A stretch of DNA of 14,754 nt from CAYLLN01 sp040901775 (GTDB lineage: Bacteria > Planctomycetota > Planctomycetia > Pirellulales > Pirellulaceae). The position numbers were made by a program, and so were the translations under genes. Position 1 is the stretch's first letter. The number at the start of each line of letters is the position of its first letter. Positions 7,829 to 14,731 of the stretch are shown here, in pieces. Below the pieces are notes generated by a model. The model did not search any database, was not told where the DNA came from, and was given only the letters and a program-made list of their open reading frames with translations. The DNA is taken from NCBI GenBank assembly GCA_040901775.1, contig JBBDYF010000245.1:1-14754 (forward strand), in the 5' to 3' direction.

Positions 7829-8605
7829 CTAAAGTGGTCCGCTAATGCCGCCGTCCTTGCGCACCCGCCAAAAGTGAATGGCCAACAGCAGCGAAACCCC
7901 CAGGGGAATCGCCACGCAGTGCAGCACGTAAAACCGGTTGAGCGTTTCTTCGCCGACGAACCGCGCGCCTAACAGGCCAAACCGCGCGTCCGAGGCGTTG
8001 GTAATCATGTCGATGCCGTCGATCGTAAGCAGTTGGTTGCCCGGTCCTTCGTAACCCAAAAACGGCGTCGCCCGGGCCATGTTCGAGCCGACTGTGATCG
8101 CCCAGATGGCCAGTTGGTCCCAGGGCAACAAGTAGCCGGTGAACGACAGCAGCAGCGTCAGCAGCAGCAAAATTACGCCGACCACCCAGTTGAACTCGCG
8201 CGGCGGCTTGTAGCTGCCCGTCAAAAACACGCGATACATGTGCAGCCAAACGGTAATCACCATCGCGTGCGCCCCCCAGCGGTGCAGCTCGCGGAGGATC
8301 CCCAGGCTCGTCACGTCGCGCAGCGCCAGAATGTCGCTATAGGCCCATTCCAAGGTCGGGCGATAATAGAACATCAGCAAAACGCCGGTCACCGTCTCGA
8401 CCAGAAACAGAAAGAACGTCACCCCGCCCATGCACCAGGTAAAGCTGAGCGCGATCCCCTGCTTTTTGATCGACACCGGATGCAGGTGCAGGAAGAAGTT
8501 CGTCAGCATCACCACGATGCGATTGCGGCGATCGACCGGCGCGGGATGCCGGAAAATGCTCTTCCAAATCTGCGATTCGCGAATGATTTCGCCGAGCGTT
8601 GCCAT
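7829..8605 (-). CDS. cytochrome b6-like protein (N-terminal half of split cytochrome b)
   Basis: A 258-residue membrane protein carrying the two b hemes of a bc/b6f-type quinol-oxidising complex. Four helices are visible at about 55-80, 110-130, 138-160 and 225-247. Heme ligands line up as His108 and His122 (HRWGAHAM, WLHMYRVF) and His229 and His244 (RFYVLHC, AIHFWR). The second pair is spaced by 15, as in b6 rather than mitochondrial cytochrome b. Length, the YYRPT and LPWDQ motifs and the C-terminal ISGPL ending all match cytochrome b6. Cys58, in WCMGG, aligns with the cysteine of YCLGG in chloroplast b6 that binds heme ci. The gene lies 62 bp after the Rieske gene and 44 bp before the C-terminal half, in operon order. 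Confidence 0.95.
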   Translation of the reverse strand: MATLGEIIRESQIWKSIFRHPAPVDRRNRIVVMLTNFFLHLHPVSIKKQGIALSFTWCMGGVTFFLFLVETVTGVLLMFYYRPTLEWAYSDILALRDVTSLGILRELHRWGAHAMVITVWLHMYRVFLTGSYKPPREFNWVVGVILLLLTLLLSFTGYLLPWDQLAIWAITVGSNMARATPFLGYEGPGNQLLTIDGIDMITNASDARFGLLGARFVGEETLNRFYVLHCVAIPLGVSLLLAIHFWRVRKDGGISGPL

Positions 8606-8619
8606 GAGTCAAAGGTGAG

Positions 8620-8640
8620 AGGTCGGAGGTCGGAGGTCGG
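8620..8640. repeat. three tandem 7-bp repeats AGGTCGG
   Basis: Three perfect consecutive copies of AGGTCGG on the plus strand (8620-8626, 8627-8633, 8634-8640), in the 62-bp gap between the Rieske and b6-like genes. They end 14 nt upstream of the b6 start codon. The unit is unrelated in sequence to the array at 7797-7824 but has the same 7-bp length and the same position relative to the downstream start. Confidence 0.8.
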
Positions 8641-8667
8641 GAGGGTGAGGCTCGCGCCGAACCGGGA

Positions 8668-9759
8668 TCAAACCGAAACGTACGAGGCGGTGTCCTTCCA
8701 CTGCCCCATCTCTTCCTGAAAAGTGCGGCTCTTATCCACGAGCAACTGTCCGTCGTCAGCCACGCTGACGGCGTACCGCTCGAGCGGCCGAGGCGCGGGG
8801 CCTTCAAAGTTCACGCCGTCCTTATAAAAACCGCTGCCGTGGCAAGGGCATTTGAATTTTTGCTCGGCTTCGAGCCAGTTCGGCGTGCAACCCAGATGCG
8901 TACAGACCGACTTGAGGGCGTAGATAATCGGCGCCCCCTCGAATTCGTGCCGGACGATCCAAACGCCAAACTGAGCGATGAACTTCGTTTCCACCTGGCC
9001 GGGGGCCAACCCGTCGGGAAATCCGACTTTGAATTTCGTCGGCGGCTCGATCAGGATGTTGGGGAACATGAACCGGGCCGTCCCCAAGAGCCACATCAAA
9101 TGCGTGGCGGCCAGCGCGGAAAAACCGATCGCCATCGACGACCCGAAAACCATCCCCGCCACGGCCCCCAAAAACGAACGACGCGAGCCCGCCTCGGCTG
9201 TCGCCGCCCGCGAACGGGCGTAGTCGGGCTTGGCCGGCATCGGCGGCACTTCGATCTTCTTCTTGCCGGCCGGGGCCGCGGGCGTCGCCAAGGCGGCCGC
9301 CTGCGACTTGCTCATCGGGCCAGGTTTCGCTCCCGTGCGAGCGGCCGCCAGAATGCTGGCCGTGTCTTTCGGAGCAGCGGACCCACCGTTGCTTTCCCCC
9401 CCTGGCTTGGCGGCAGCCGGTTTGCTAGCCGCTTTCTCGGCTACGGCGGGCTGGGCAGCCTTCTCGGCCACGGCCGGTTTGGCGGGCTTCTCGGCAACGG
9501 CTGGCGCTGCGGCCCCCTTTCCGGCGCGGGCGGCGGCCAGAATGTCGGCCATGCTCATTCCCTTGCCACCAGCAGGAACCGCCTTAGCGACTGGAGCGAC
9601 AGACCTGGAATCACTAGCCGGCGCGGCGGCCGCGGCAGCAGGCTCCTGCGGGGCCGGTTCGTTAGCGGGAACCTCGGCAGGCGCAGCGGAAGCACTTTGT
9701 CCGGCCTTTGCCGCTCGGGCGGCAGCCAGGACTTCCTCGACCGACATTTTCTTGGCCAT
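8668..9759 (-). CDS. Rieske iron-sulfur protein with long repeat-bearing Ala/Pro-rich N-terminus
   Basis: A 363-residue [2Fe-2S] subunit that takes an electron from quinol and passes it to the cytochrome c partner. The cluster motifs are C286-T-H288-L-G-C291 and C304-P-C306-H307-G-S-G-F. Ligands are C286, H288, C304 and H307, with C291-C306 as the expected disulfide. A twin-arginine anchor begins at S192-RRSFL, followed by a helix at about 197-226. The first about 190 residues are unusual for the family. They are Ala/Pro/Lys-rich, carry the motif (V/I)LAAAR at 10-15, 73-78 and 136-141 (63-residue period), and carry three tandem nonapeptides beginning PAVAEK (86-112). This segment precedes the Tat signal, so it should stay in the cytoplasm. 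ATG codons at 9759 and 9747 are both possible starts; neither has a strong ribosome site. First gene of the respiratory operon. Confidence 0.94.
   Translation of the reverse strand: MAKKMSVEEVLAAARAAKAGQSASAAPAEVPANEPAPQEPAAAAAAPASDSRSVAPVAKAVPAGGKGMSMADILAAARAGKGAAAPAVAEKPAKPAVAEKAAQPAVAEKAASKPAAAKPGGESNGGSAAPKDTASILAAARTGAKPGPMSKSQAAALATPAAPAGKKKIEVPPMPAKPDYARSRAATAEAGSRRSFLGAVAGMVFGSSMAIGFSALAATHLMWLLGTARFMFPNILIEPPTKFKVGFPDGLAPGQVETKFIAQFGVWIVRHEFEGAPIIYALKSVCTHLGCTPNWLEAEQKFKCPCHGSGFYKDGVNFEGPAPRPLERYAVSVADDGQLLVDKSRTFQEEMGQWKDTASYVSV
9424..9504 (-). repeat. three tandem 27-bp units within the Rieske gene
   Basis: These bases encode PAVAEKPAK, PAVAEKAAQ and PAVAEKAAS in a row (residues 86-112). 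On the plus strand each unit contains TTCTCGGC followed by one variable base and ACGGC. The third-position differences show the copies have diverged under protein-level conservation or by drift. Confidence 0.8.
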
Positions 9760-9848
9760 AGCGGGCAGCCTGGGGAGGTCGGCGGCGAAGCGTTAACCTG
9801 TTCTCAGGGAAACACTTAAGATCGAGATCGAACTGCCGGAGCGACCTT

Positions 9849-9864
9849 TGTGATATTTTTCACG
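9849..9864. promoter_or_regulatory. CRP/FNR-family-like palindrome
   Basis: TGTGA, six bases, then TCACG (9849-9864) matches the CRP consensus TGTGA-N6-TCACA at 9 of 10 positions. It lies about 85-105 bp upstream of the Rieske start and just downstream of the proposed -10 element. A bound protein there would more likely repress than activate that promoter. It could instead serve a different start site. The match is seen in the sequence; the regulator is inferred. Confidence 0.45.
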
Positions 9865-9876
9865 AACCCTATTAGA

Positions 9877-9904
9877 GTTGTAACCGCGCCGGCGTCCTTG
9901 TCAA
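9877..9904 (-). promoter_or_regulatory. candidate sigma70-type promoter of the respiratory operon
   Basis: On the minus strand a perfect -35 element TTGACA (9904-9899) is followed by a 16-bp spacer and TACAAC (9882-9877), a 4 of 6 match to TATAAT. Transcription would start near 9870, giving a leader of about 110 nt before the Rieske ATG. It lies in the only long gap (274 bp) ahead of the five respiratory genes. Consensus elements in planctomycetes are less well known, so confidence is moderate. Confidence 0.45.
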
Positions 9905-10033
9905 CTCCCCATCGCCTAAATCCTTGGCAGGAAAGGGGCGGGCGACGCCTGCACCCCTACCAAACGACGCGCCTAAGCCGCGGCGAAACGCGAAAGTTAA
10001 CGCACACTGGGGAATTTGGGTAGATGCCCAGCC

Positions 10034-10234
10034 TCACCGCGCTAGGGCACTTGAGATGTCGCCAGGGAAAGCTTCCCGGCCGAAGGCTTCGAATGCCGTC
10101 AGTTGCTCATTGGTGCGATACTGGGTTTCGGCCAGAGCCGCCGCTGCGCGCAGGGCCGCATCTCGCTGGTGCTGCGTCATGCAACGCAAGTCGCGCGCGG
10201 TGGCCAGAGCAACTGTCGATGGAATCGCGTTCAT
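10034..10234 (-). CDS. small hypothetical protein of the HEPN cassette
   Basis: A 66-residue, mostly helical, unrecognised protein beginning MNAIPSTVALATARDL. The ATG at 10234 is chosen because GGAGG (10244-10240) lies 5 nt upstream. A longer form of 79 residues could start at the ATG at 10273, which overlaps the stop of the preceding gene as ATGA, so translational coupling is also possible. The segment YRTNEQLTAFEAF near the C-terminus is reminiscent of short antitoxin-like or accessory proteins that end in a similar Tyr...Leu-Thr-x-Phe pattern; this is a weak resemblance, not a family assignment. It is the last gene of the three-gene cassette and is followed by the 274-bp gap that holds the respiratory promoter. 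Confidence 0.6.
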   Translation of the reverse strand: MNAIPSTVALATARDLRCMTQHQRDAALRAAAALAETQYRTNEQLTAFEAFGREAFPGDISSALAR

Positions 10235-10269
10235 CGGAACCTCCAGGCCCAAATCTAACCTGCCCGCCG

Positions 10270-10920
10270 TCATTCGAATTGGAGCGTTGCGTTGCGATCT
10301 CGAACGATTTCAACATCCATTCCGTGAAACCCTTCTCGTTCCAGCACAGCGATGCCGTCTTTGAAAATTCTTCCACTCAGTTCGCCGAGTTCTTCCCGTC
10401 CACATTTTGCCAAATCGTAGGCCATCAGAACGGGTAGCTTCATCTTTTTAGGTGCAGCACCATTTGTCTGAAAGAACTCGGCTTCTTTATCGATAATATG
10501 ATGAAGCGCTTCTCGTCCGGTCGGCATGACATAATCTCCTTTGGGCCCCCTGACCAGTTGCAGTTCCTCGATCCCAATCTTCGCCACCCGACTGTCGCGG
10601 ACGTGGACCGGCAATTTGGCCGCGTGGCTGCGATAAGCATCTGCGACGGCTTTGACAAGGGGACTTTGGAGATGCAATAGCCGCACTCGGAAAGGGTCAA
10701 AATCAGCATCCTTTAGTGCAGACGCGATTCGCAGCACTATCCCATAGCTGAAGGCGAAGTCTCGCTCATCAAGGGCGTCTAAAGCGATGTAAAACGACCA
10801 TTGTTCGCTCTCATAACTTTTCGCCCAGAATGCAAAAACGACGCGCACCTCTTTTTCGAACGCCGTCAAAAACTCCTCGGCAGCGTCGCGCTCTTCACTT
10901 ACCAACGCTGTCTGATCCAT
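10270..10920 (-). CDS. uncharacterised protein paired with the HEPN gene
   Basis: A 216-residue soluble protein I do not recognise. Residues about 17-67 are rich in aromatic residues (VFAFWAKS, QWSFYIALDALDE, YGIVLRI) and suggest a beta-strand-rich core. The region about 113-131 continues with short strands, and the last about 60 residues (KLPVLMAYDLA, ELGELSGRIFKDG, GMDVEIVRD) look like a separate alpha/beta unit. No nucleotidyltransferase GSxxxGD signature, signal peptide or membrane helix is present, so this is not a standard MNT antitoxin. Its start ATG lies inside the end of the HEPN gene (22-bp overlap in another frame), indicating coupled translation and joint function. Base composition is lower in GC than the flanking genes. 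Confidence 0.8.
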   Translation of the reverse strand: MDQTALVSEERDAAEEFLTAFEKEVRVVFAFWAKSYESEQWSFYIALDALDERDFAFSYGIVLRIASALKDADFDPFRVRLLHLQSPLVKAVADAYRSHAAKLPVHVRDSRVAKIGIEELQLVRGPKGDYVMPTGREALHHIIDKEAEFFQTNGAAPKKMKLPVLMAYDLAKCGREELGELSGRIFKDGIAVLEREGFHGMDVEIVRDRNATLQFE

Positions 10921-11321
10921 GGCATTATCCCGTGAACATTGTCTCGAATTGCTTGGTTTAGCGCTTCGGCACTAGCGCGCGTCTTCATTTCATAGCGGCT
11001 TCGCTCGGTCCAACTCCTGACTAGGAGCCAATTCTCGCCCAAGGTCGGATCGGTGCGAATATCCGACTTTAAAACGGCTTCAATCTCCGCGAGTTTCACA
11101 AGCTCCTCAAGGTCGTGCGTCCAGCACTTTTCGGAGAATCTCCTTTCGATAAAAACTAGTTCGGGCGCAAGAGCAAGCCGGGCCAACAAACATGACTTTA
11201 GGCCACACTCGACGGCGTATCCAGCCAAATAGTAGGCTGACGGCCAATTGCTTGTCAGCAAAAGCGACTCAGAAGCAAGCAGTCGTTCTTCGGCGATCTG
11301 TTGCCAGTCAGCTCGATTCAC
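10899..11321 (-). CDS. HEPN-domain protein
   Basis: A 140-residue, all-helical protein. Residues about 5-75 match the HEPN core: a first helix with WQQIAEERL, then the characteristic SAYYLAGYAVECGLKSCLL (28-46), then a THDLEEL helix (68-74). The C-terminus ends GIMPWIRQRW, a common ending in this HEPN subgroup. HEPN proteins are often RNA-cleaving toxins or their non-catalytic relatives. The catalytic Rx4-6H motif is not clear here (R126-D-N-V-H130 has only three intervening residues; R61 to H69 has seven), so RNase activity is uncertain. The gene overlaps the 216-residue gene by 22 bp. It starts 71 bp after the DUF1553 gene, with only a weak GGTGA next to the ATG. Confidence 0.8.
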   Translation of the reverse strand: MNRADWQQIAEERLLASESLLLTSNWPSAYYLAGYAVECGLKSCLLARLALAPELVFIERRFSEKCWTHDLEELVKLAEIEAVLKSDIRTDPTLGENWLLVRSWTERSRYEMKTRASAEALNQAIRDNVHGIMPWIRQRW

Positions 11322-11392
11322 CGCGTGACTCGCCTCGGGTTGAACTAGAAGCTGAAGAACGCCACATCAGGACTTCCCTACACGAGCTGCCA

Positions 11393-14300
11393 TTACCGAT
11401 TAAACAAAAACGCAGGGCTGTTGATGAGCGCCCAGGCGAGGTCTTGCACGCCGATCTGGCGGGCGTTTTTCATCTGCTCGGTCGCTTGGGTTAGCTCCGT
11501 CGTCAGGCGGATCAGGTCGCCATCGAGCGCGCGGTAGTGGCCGGCGATTGCGGCTGCCTGTTCGGGCGTCCTCTGGTCGGCGGGCACGGCCAGCGCGGCG
11601 GCAATCGCCTCGGGCAGGTTGTTGCCCACGATGGGCCGCTGGCCGTCGGTCACGCTGAGGCGGAACTTGCCGAGCAGGTGCTTGCCATCGGGATATTGCT
11701 GCGACAGGGTGAGCGAGACGAGCGAGCCGCCGTCGTACCCTTGATCGACTTTGGTTTCAAAAATGGCCGCGTGCGCCTTGCCGAACTGCGGCATGATGGC
11801 CCAGCCGGTATCTTCGCGGTTGTCGATCGCCCCCGCGACGAGCCAACCCTCTTGGCTGAACGTGGCCGAGGCGTTGTGCAATTCCACCGCTGCGGCGCTG
11901 GCTGGATCGACGCTGGCAGGGTCTGCCTTGGGGACGATCGTCAACTTCAATTCGCTGAGCACGAAATTGCCGTTGGGCGAGCGCCCGGGTCCGCTGGCGG
12001 GAAGCGTGGCGTCGCTGAGCGCTTCCAGGCGAATCGCGGTGATCCCTTTCATATCGGTCGGCGCGACGAAGGTATAAACGTCCTTCGCCGTAGTGCCGCT
12101 CGCGAGAACCGACTTGTCGTCCTGTTTGGCGAGCGTCGCCCCGGCGGCCGATTTCAGGTCGCTCGCTTCGAGCGGCGTCCAGACGACCGGCTTGCCGGCC
12201 GCTGCTTCCCAGGCCGTCTGCTTGGCGGGAAGTTGCTTTTCGTACTCGGCCAGGGCGGCAGCCGTCGTGGCCTGATCTTCCTTGGCCGCCTGCATCGCAT
12301 CGATGCCGAGCTTCAGTTCGTCAGCCGTCGGCTTGCGGGCCAGAAAGCGGACGAAGACCTCTTCGATCAGCTTGGCATCGTCGGCTTCCTGAGCCACCCG
12401 CAGGTTCAGTTCGCTCTTGGGGTCGGCCAGGGCGTCGGCGACCGTGGGGCCGTTGATCAGCTTGAGGATCGGCCCCAGCACCATGCCGGTCGAGCGCTCG
12501 CATTCGCACGACGATTCGCGCACCGGCCGGCCGAAATCTTCCAGAAACGACACCGAAATGCCCGCATCGGGCAGTTCGGCCGCTCGGAAGCCGGCCGGCA
12601 CGCCGGGCAGGTGCTGCGTCGAGCCGGCGGCCATGTGAATGGCGTCGTACAACACCTCGGCCGGCAAACGCCGCGGCAGTGCGTGCGAGTAGTTGATGCC
12701 GTCGTCCTCGTTCCACTTGTTGGTTACCACCGACTGCTGATAGGTGCGCGACTTGCAGATCGTCCGCAACATGTGCTGGGCGTCGAAACCGCTGGCGACG
12801 AAGTCCTTGGTCAGGGCGTCCAAGAGGGCCGCGTTGGTCGGCGGATTGCCGGCCCGGATGTCGTCGATCGGTTCGATAATGCCGACGCCGAGCAGGTAGC
12901 CCCACAGCCGGTTGGCGTAACTCTTGGCAAAATACTGGTTTTCTTCCGAGGTCATCCACTGGGCGAGTTGATCGCGGCGGGTGGCGTCGGCCGGGGCCAG
13001 ATCGTCGTGCGTGTAGGGGAACGAGGGAGGCGTCACCACACCGGTTCGGTCGTGTTTGACGTCGCCGCTGCCGGTGTCGTAGATCACCTCGACCAGCGGC
13101 ACGGCCCCTTCGACCGCGCTGCCGCCGATGTTTTGCCCGGCGAATTCCGCCTTCTGCTTGCGGCCTACCTGGGCGAAATATTGCGACAGGTTGTAGTATT
13201 GGTCTTGGGTCCAGCGCTCGAACGGATGATCGTGGCACTTGTTGCAGTTGAAACGCACCGCCAGGAACAGGTGCGTCGTGTTCTCCATCGCCGCGGTCGG
13301 CTCGCGCAAAATCTTCCAATAGGCGGCGGCCGGGTTTTCGAGCGTCGAGCCGCGAGCCGTCAGAATCTCGTGAGCCATCCGATCGTAAGGTTTATTCGCG
13401 GCGACCGATTCCTTGATCCAGTTGCGCAGGGCGACCGAGCCCTCCTCGCCCAGGAACTTGCGGTTCACCTGCAGCATGTCGGCCCACTTGTTGGTCCAGT
13501 ACTCGACGTACTCTCGGCTGCCGATGAGCTGGTCCACCAGCGCTTCGCGCTTGGCCTTGCTCTCTCCCTCGGCGGCCAGAAAAGCGAGCGCCTGCGGCCC
13601 GGTCGGCGGCAGGCCGGTCAGGTCGATATAGACGCGGCGGACGAACTGCTCGTCGGTGCAGAGGTCGCTCGGCAGGATTTTGACCTGCTGCAGCTTTCGA
13701 TCCACCAACTCGTCGATGTAGTTGTATTGCGGCTTTTGCTCCCAGACGAAGCCGGAACGATCCCCCATCACGATGATGGTGGTGGCGGCATACGCCCCTT
13801 CGTAGCGGACGAGCACGGGGGCTTCGCCGCGACGCAACGTGGTGAGCACGCCGCTGGTGTTGGCCTCGATGATTTCGATGTTGCCGCTTTCGATGAAGGC
13901 TTCGCGCGTCACGTCGCGCACCAGGCCATCGGTGTAGGTGGCGATCACGGTGACTTGCTGCTTCATGCCGGGGCGCGGCACGGTTGGATCGAGCGGGAAG
14001 ACCTCGATCTTGGCCACTTTCGGCGCGCCCAGATCGAGCTTGACCCCCTGCGTGATCCAGTCGCGGACCAGTTCATAATAGGGGTGACCCACCGCGGTGC
14101 GGACGCCGCCGACATGCGGGATCGAGCCGGTCGCTTTGAGCAGCATCAGGCTTTGATCGGGAGCGGCCCGATTGAAGCGGCGGCCTCCCATGTCGTCGGT
14201 GAAGGCCCGATGGTCGTATAGGGCGTCGTAGCCGCGCAGCGAGAGTTTGAAGCCCGCCTTGCCGTCCTTCGCGCCGTGGCAGGTGCCGGCATTGCAACTC

Positions 14301-14731
14301 ATTCGGGAAAGGGCGGGTTGCACGTCGCGCAGAAAGCTGACCGGGTGCGGCGCGCTCGCGCCGCCGACCGTAACCGGCACCGCTACCGAAAGGCTGCCGT
14401 AGGTGAAGGTGACCTGGTCGGTTCCGTCGGCCTTGGCCCGGACCAGACCGTCGCTGGTAACGCTGACGGCGGCGCCGCTCTGGGCGGCTTTGGCCAGGCG
14501 GGTCAGATCGACCAACTCGCCCGTATCGAGCTTGCCCGTCACGAGCACTTGCCGGTAGTCGAACTTGTGCGTCAGTTCGACCGCGGCCGGCCGGGCCTCG
14601 ATGGCTACCACGTTCAGCCCGGCGGGCAGCGCTTCGGCCGGGGCCTCTTCGCCGCGAACCGAAACCACCAGGGCCGAAAGGGCGAGGGCCGAGATCCAGC
14701 AAAGTACGCAGAAGGGGCGATTCAGTTTCAT
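11393..14731 (-). CDS. secreted DUF1549/DUF1553 protein with Ig-like domains and heme-type motifs
   Basis: A 1112-residue exported protein of the large planctomycete family whose biochemical role is unsettled. Residues 1-27 are a signal peptide. Two BIG2-like Ig domains are visible (about 38-122 and 237-323). Between them is C146-NAGT-C151-H152, a CX4CH version of a heme motif, in a PSCyt1-like segment. DUF1549 spans about 337-545 and holds a normal C496-NK-C499-H500. DUF1553 begins about 585, contains the family's CECER motif (742-746), and ends with the typical DLAWALINSPAFLFNR. A galactose-binding-like insertion (about 848-1030, with SQEGWLVAGAIDNREDTGWAI) interrupts DUF1553. Only 23 bases of upstream sequence are in the window. 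The DUF1501 gene that usually follows such genes is absent here; the HEPN cassette follows instead. Confidence 0.93.
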   Translation of the reverse strand: MKLNRPFCVLCWISALALSALVVSVRGEEAPAEALPAGLNVVAIEARPAAVELTHKFDYRQVLVTGKLDTGELVDLTRLAKAAQSGAAVSVTSDGLVRAKADGTDQVTFTYGSLSVAVPVTVGGASAPHPVSFLRDVQPALSRMSCNAGTCHGAKDGKAGFKLSLRGYDALYDHRAFTDDMGGRRFNRAAPDQSLMLLKATGSIPHVGGVRTAVGHPYYELVRDWITQGVKLDLGAPKVAKIEVFPLDPTVPRPGMKQQVTVIATYTDGLVRDVTREAFIESGNIEIIEANTSGVLTTLRRGEAPVLVRYEGAYAATTIIVMGDRSGFVWEQKPQYNYIDELVDRKLQQVKILPSDLCTDEQFVRRVYIDLTGLPPTGPQALAFLAAEGESKAKREALVDQLIGSREYVEYWTNKWADMLQVNRKFLGEEGSVALRNWIKESVAANKPYDRMAHEILTARGSTLENPAAAYWKILREPTAAMENTTHLFLAVRFNCNKCHDHPFERWTQDQYYNLSQYFAQVGRKQKAEFAGQNIGGSAVEGAVPLVEVIYDTGSGDVKHDRTGVVTPPSFPYTHDDLAPADATRRDQLAQWMTSEENQYFAKSYANRLWGYLLGVGIIEPIDDIRAGNPPTNAALLDALTKDFVASGFDAQHMLRTICKSRTYQQSVVTNKWNEDDGINYSHALPRRLPAEVLYDAIHMAAGSTQHLPGVPAGFRAAELPDAGISVSFLEDFGRPVRESSCECERSTGMVLGPILKLINGPTVADALADPKSELNLRVAQEADDAKLIEEVFVRFLARKPTADELKLGIDAMQAAKEDQATTAAALAEYEKQLPAKQTAWEAAAGKPVVWTPLEASDLKSAAGATLAKQDDKSVLASGTTAKDVYTFVAPTDMKGITAIRLEALSDATLPASGPGRSPNGNFVLSELKLTIVPKADPASVDPASAAAVELHNASATFSQEGWLVAGAIDNREDTGWAIMPQFGKAHAAIFETKVDQGYDGGSLVSLTLSQQYPDGKHLLGKFRLSVTDGQRPIVGNNLPEAIAAALAVPADQRTPEQAAAIAGHYRALDGDLIRLTTELTQATEQMKNARQIGVQDLAWALINSPAFLFNR

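Noticed and set aside
9924..10364. Plus-strand gene in the gap before the respiratory operon
   Set aside because: It runs opposite the small protein and the 216-residue gene, and its composition and lack of motifs fit an antisense shadow.
11537..14221. 894-codon open frame on the plus strand opposite the DUF1553 gene
   Set aside because: Antisense shadow. It lacks recognisable motifs, while the minus-strand protein is clearly conserved.
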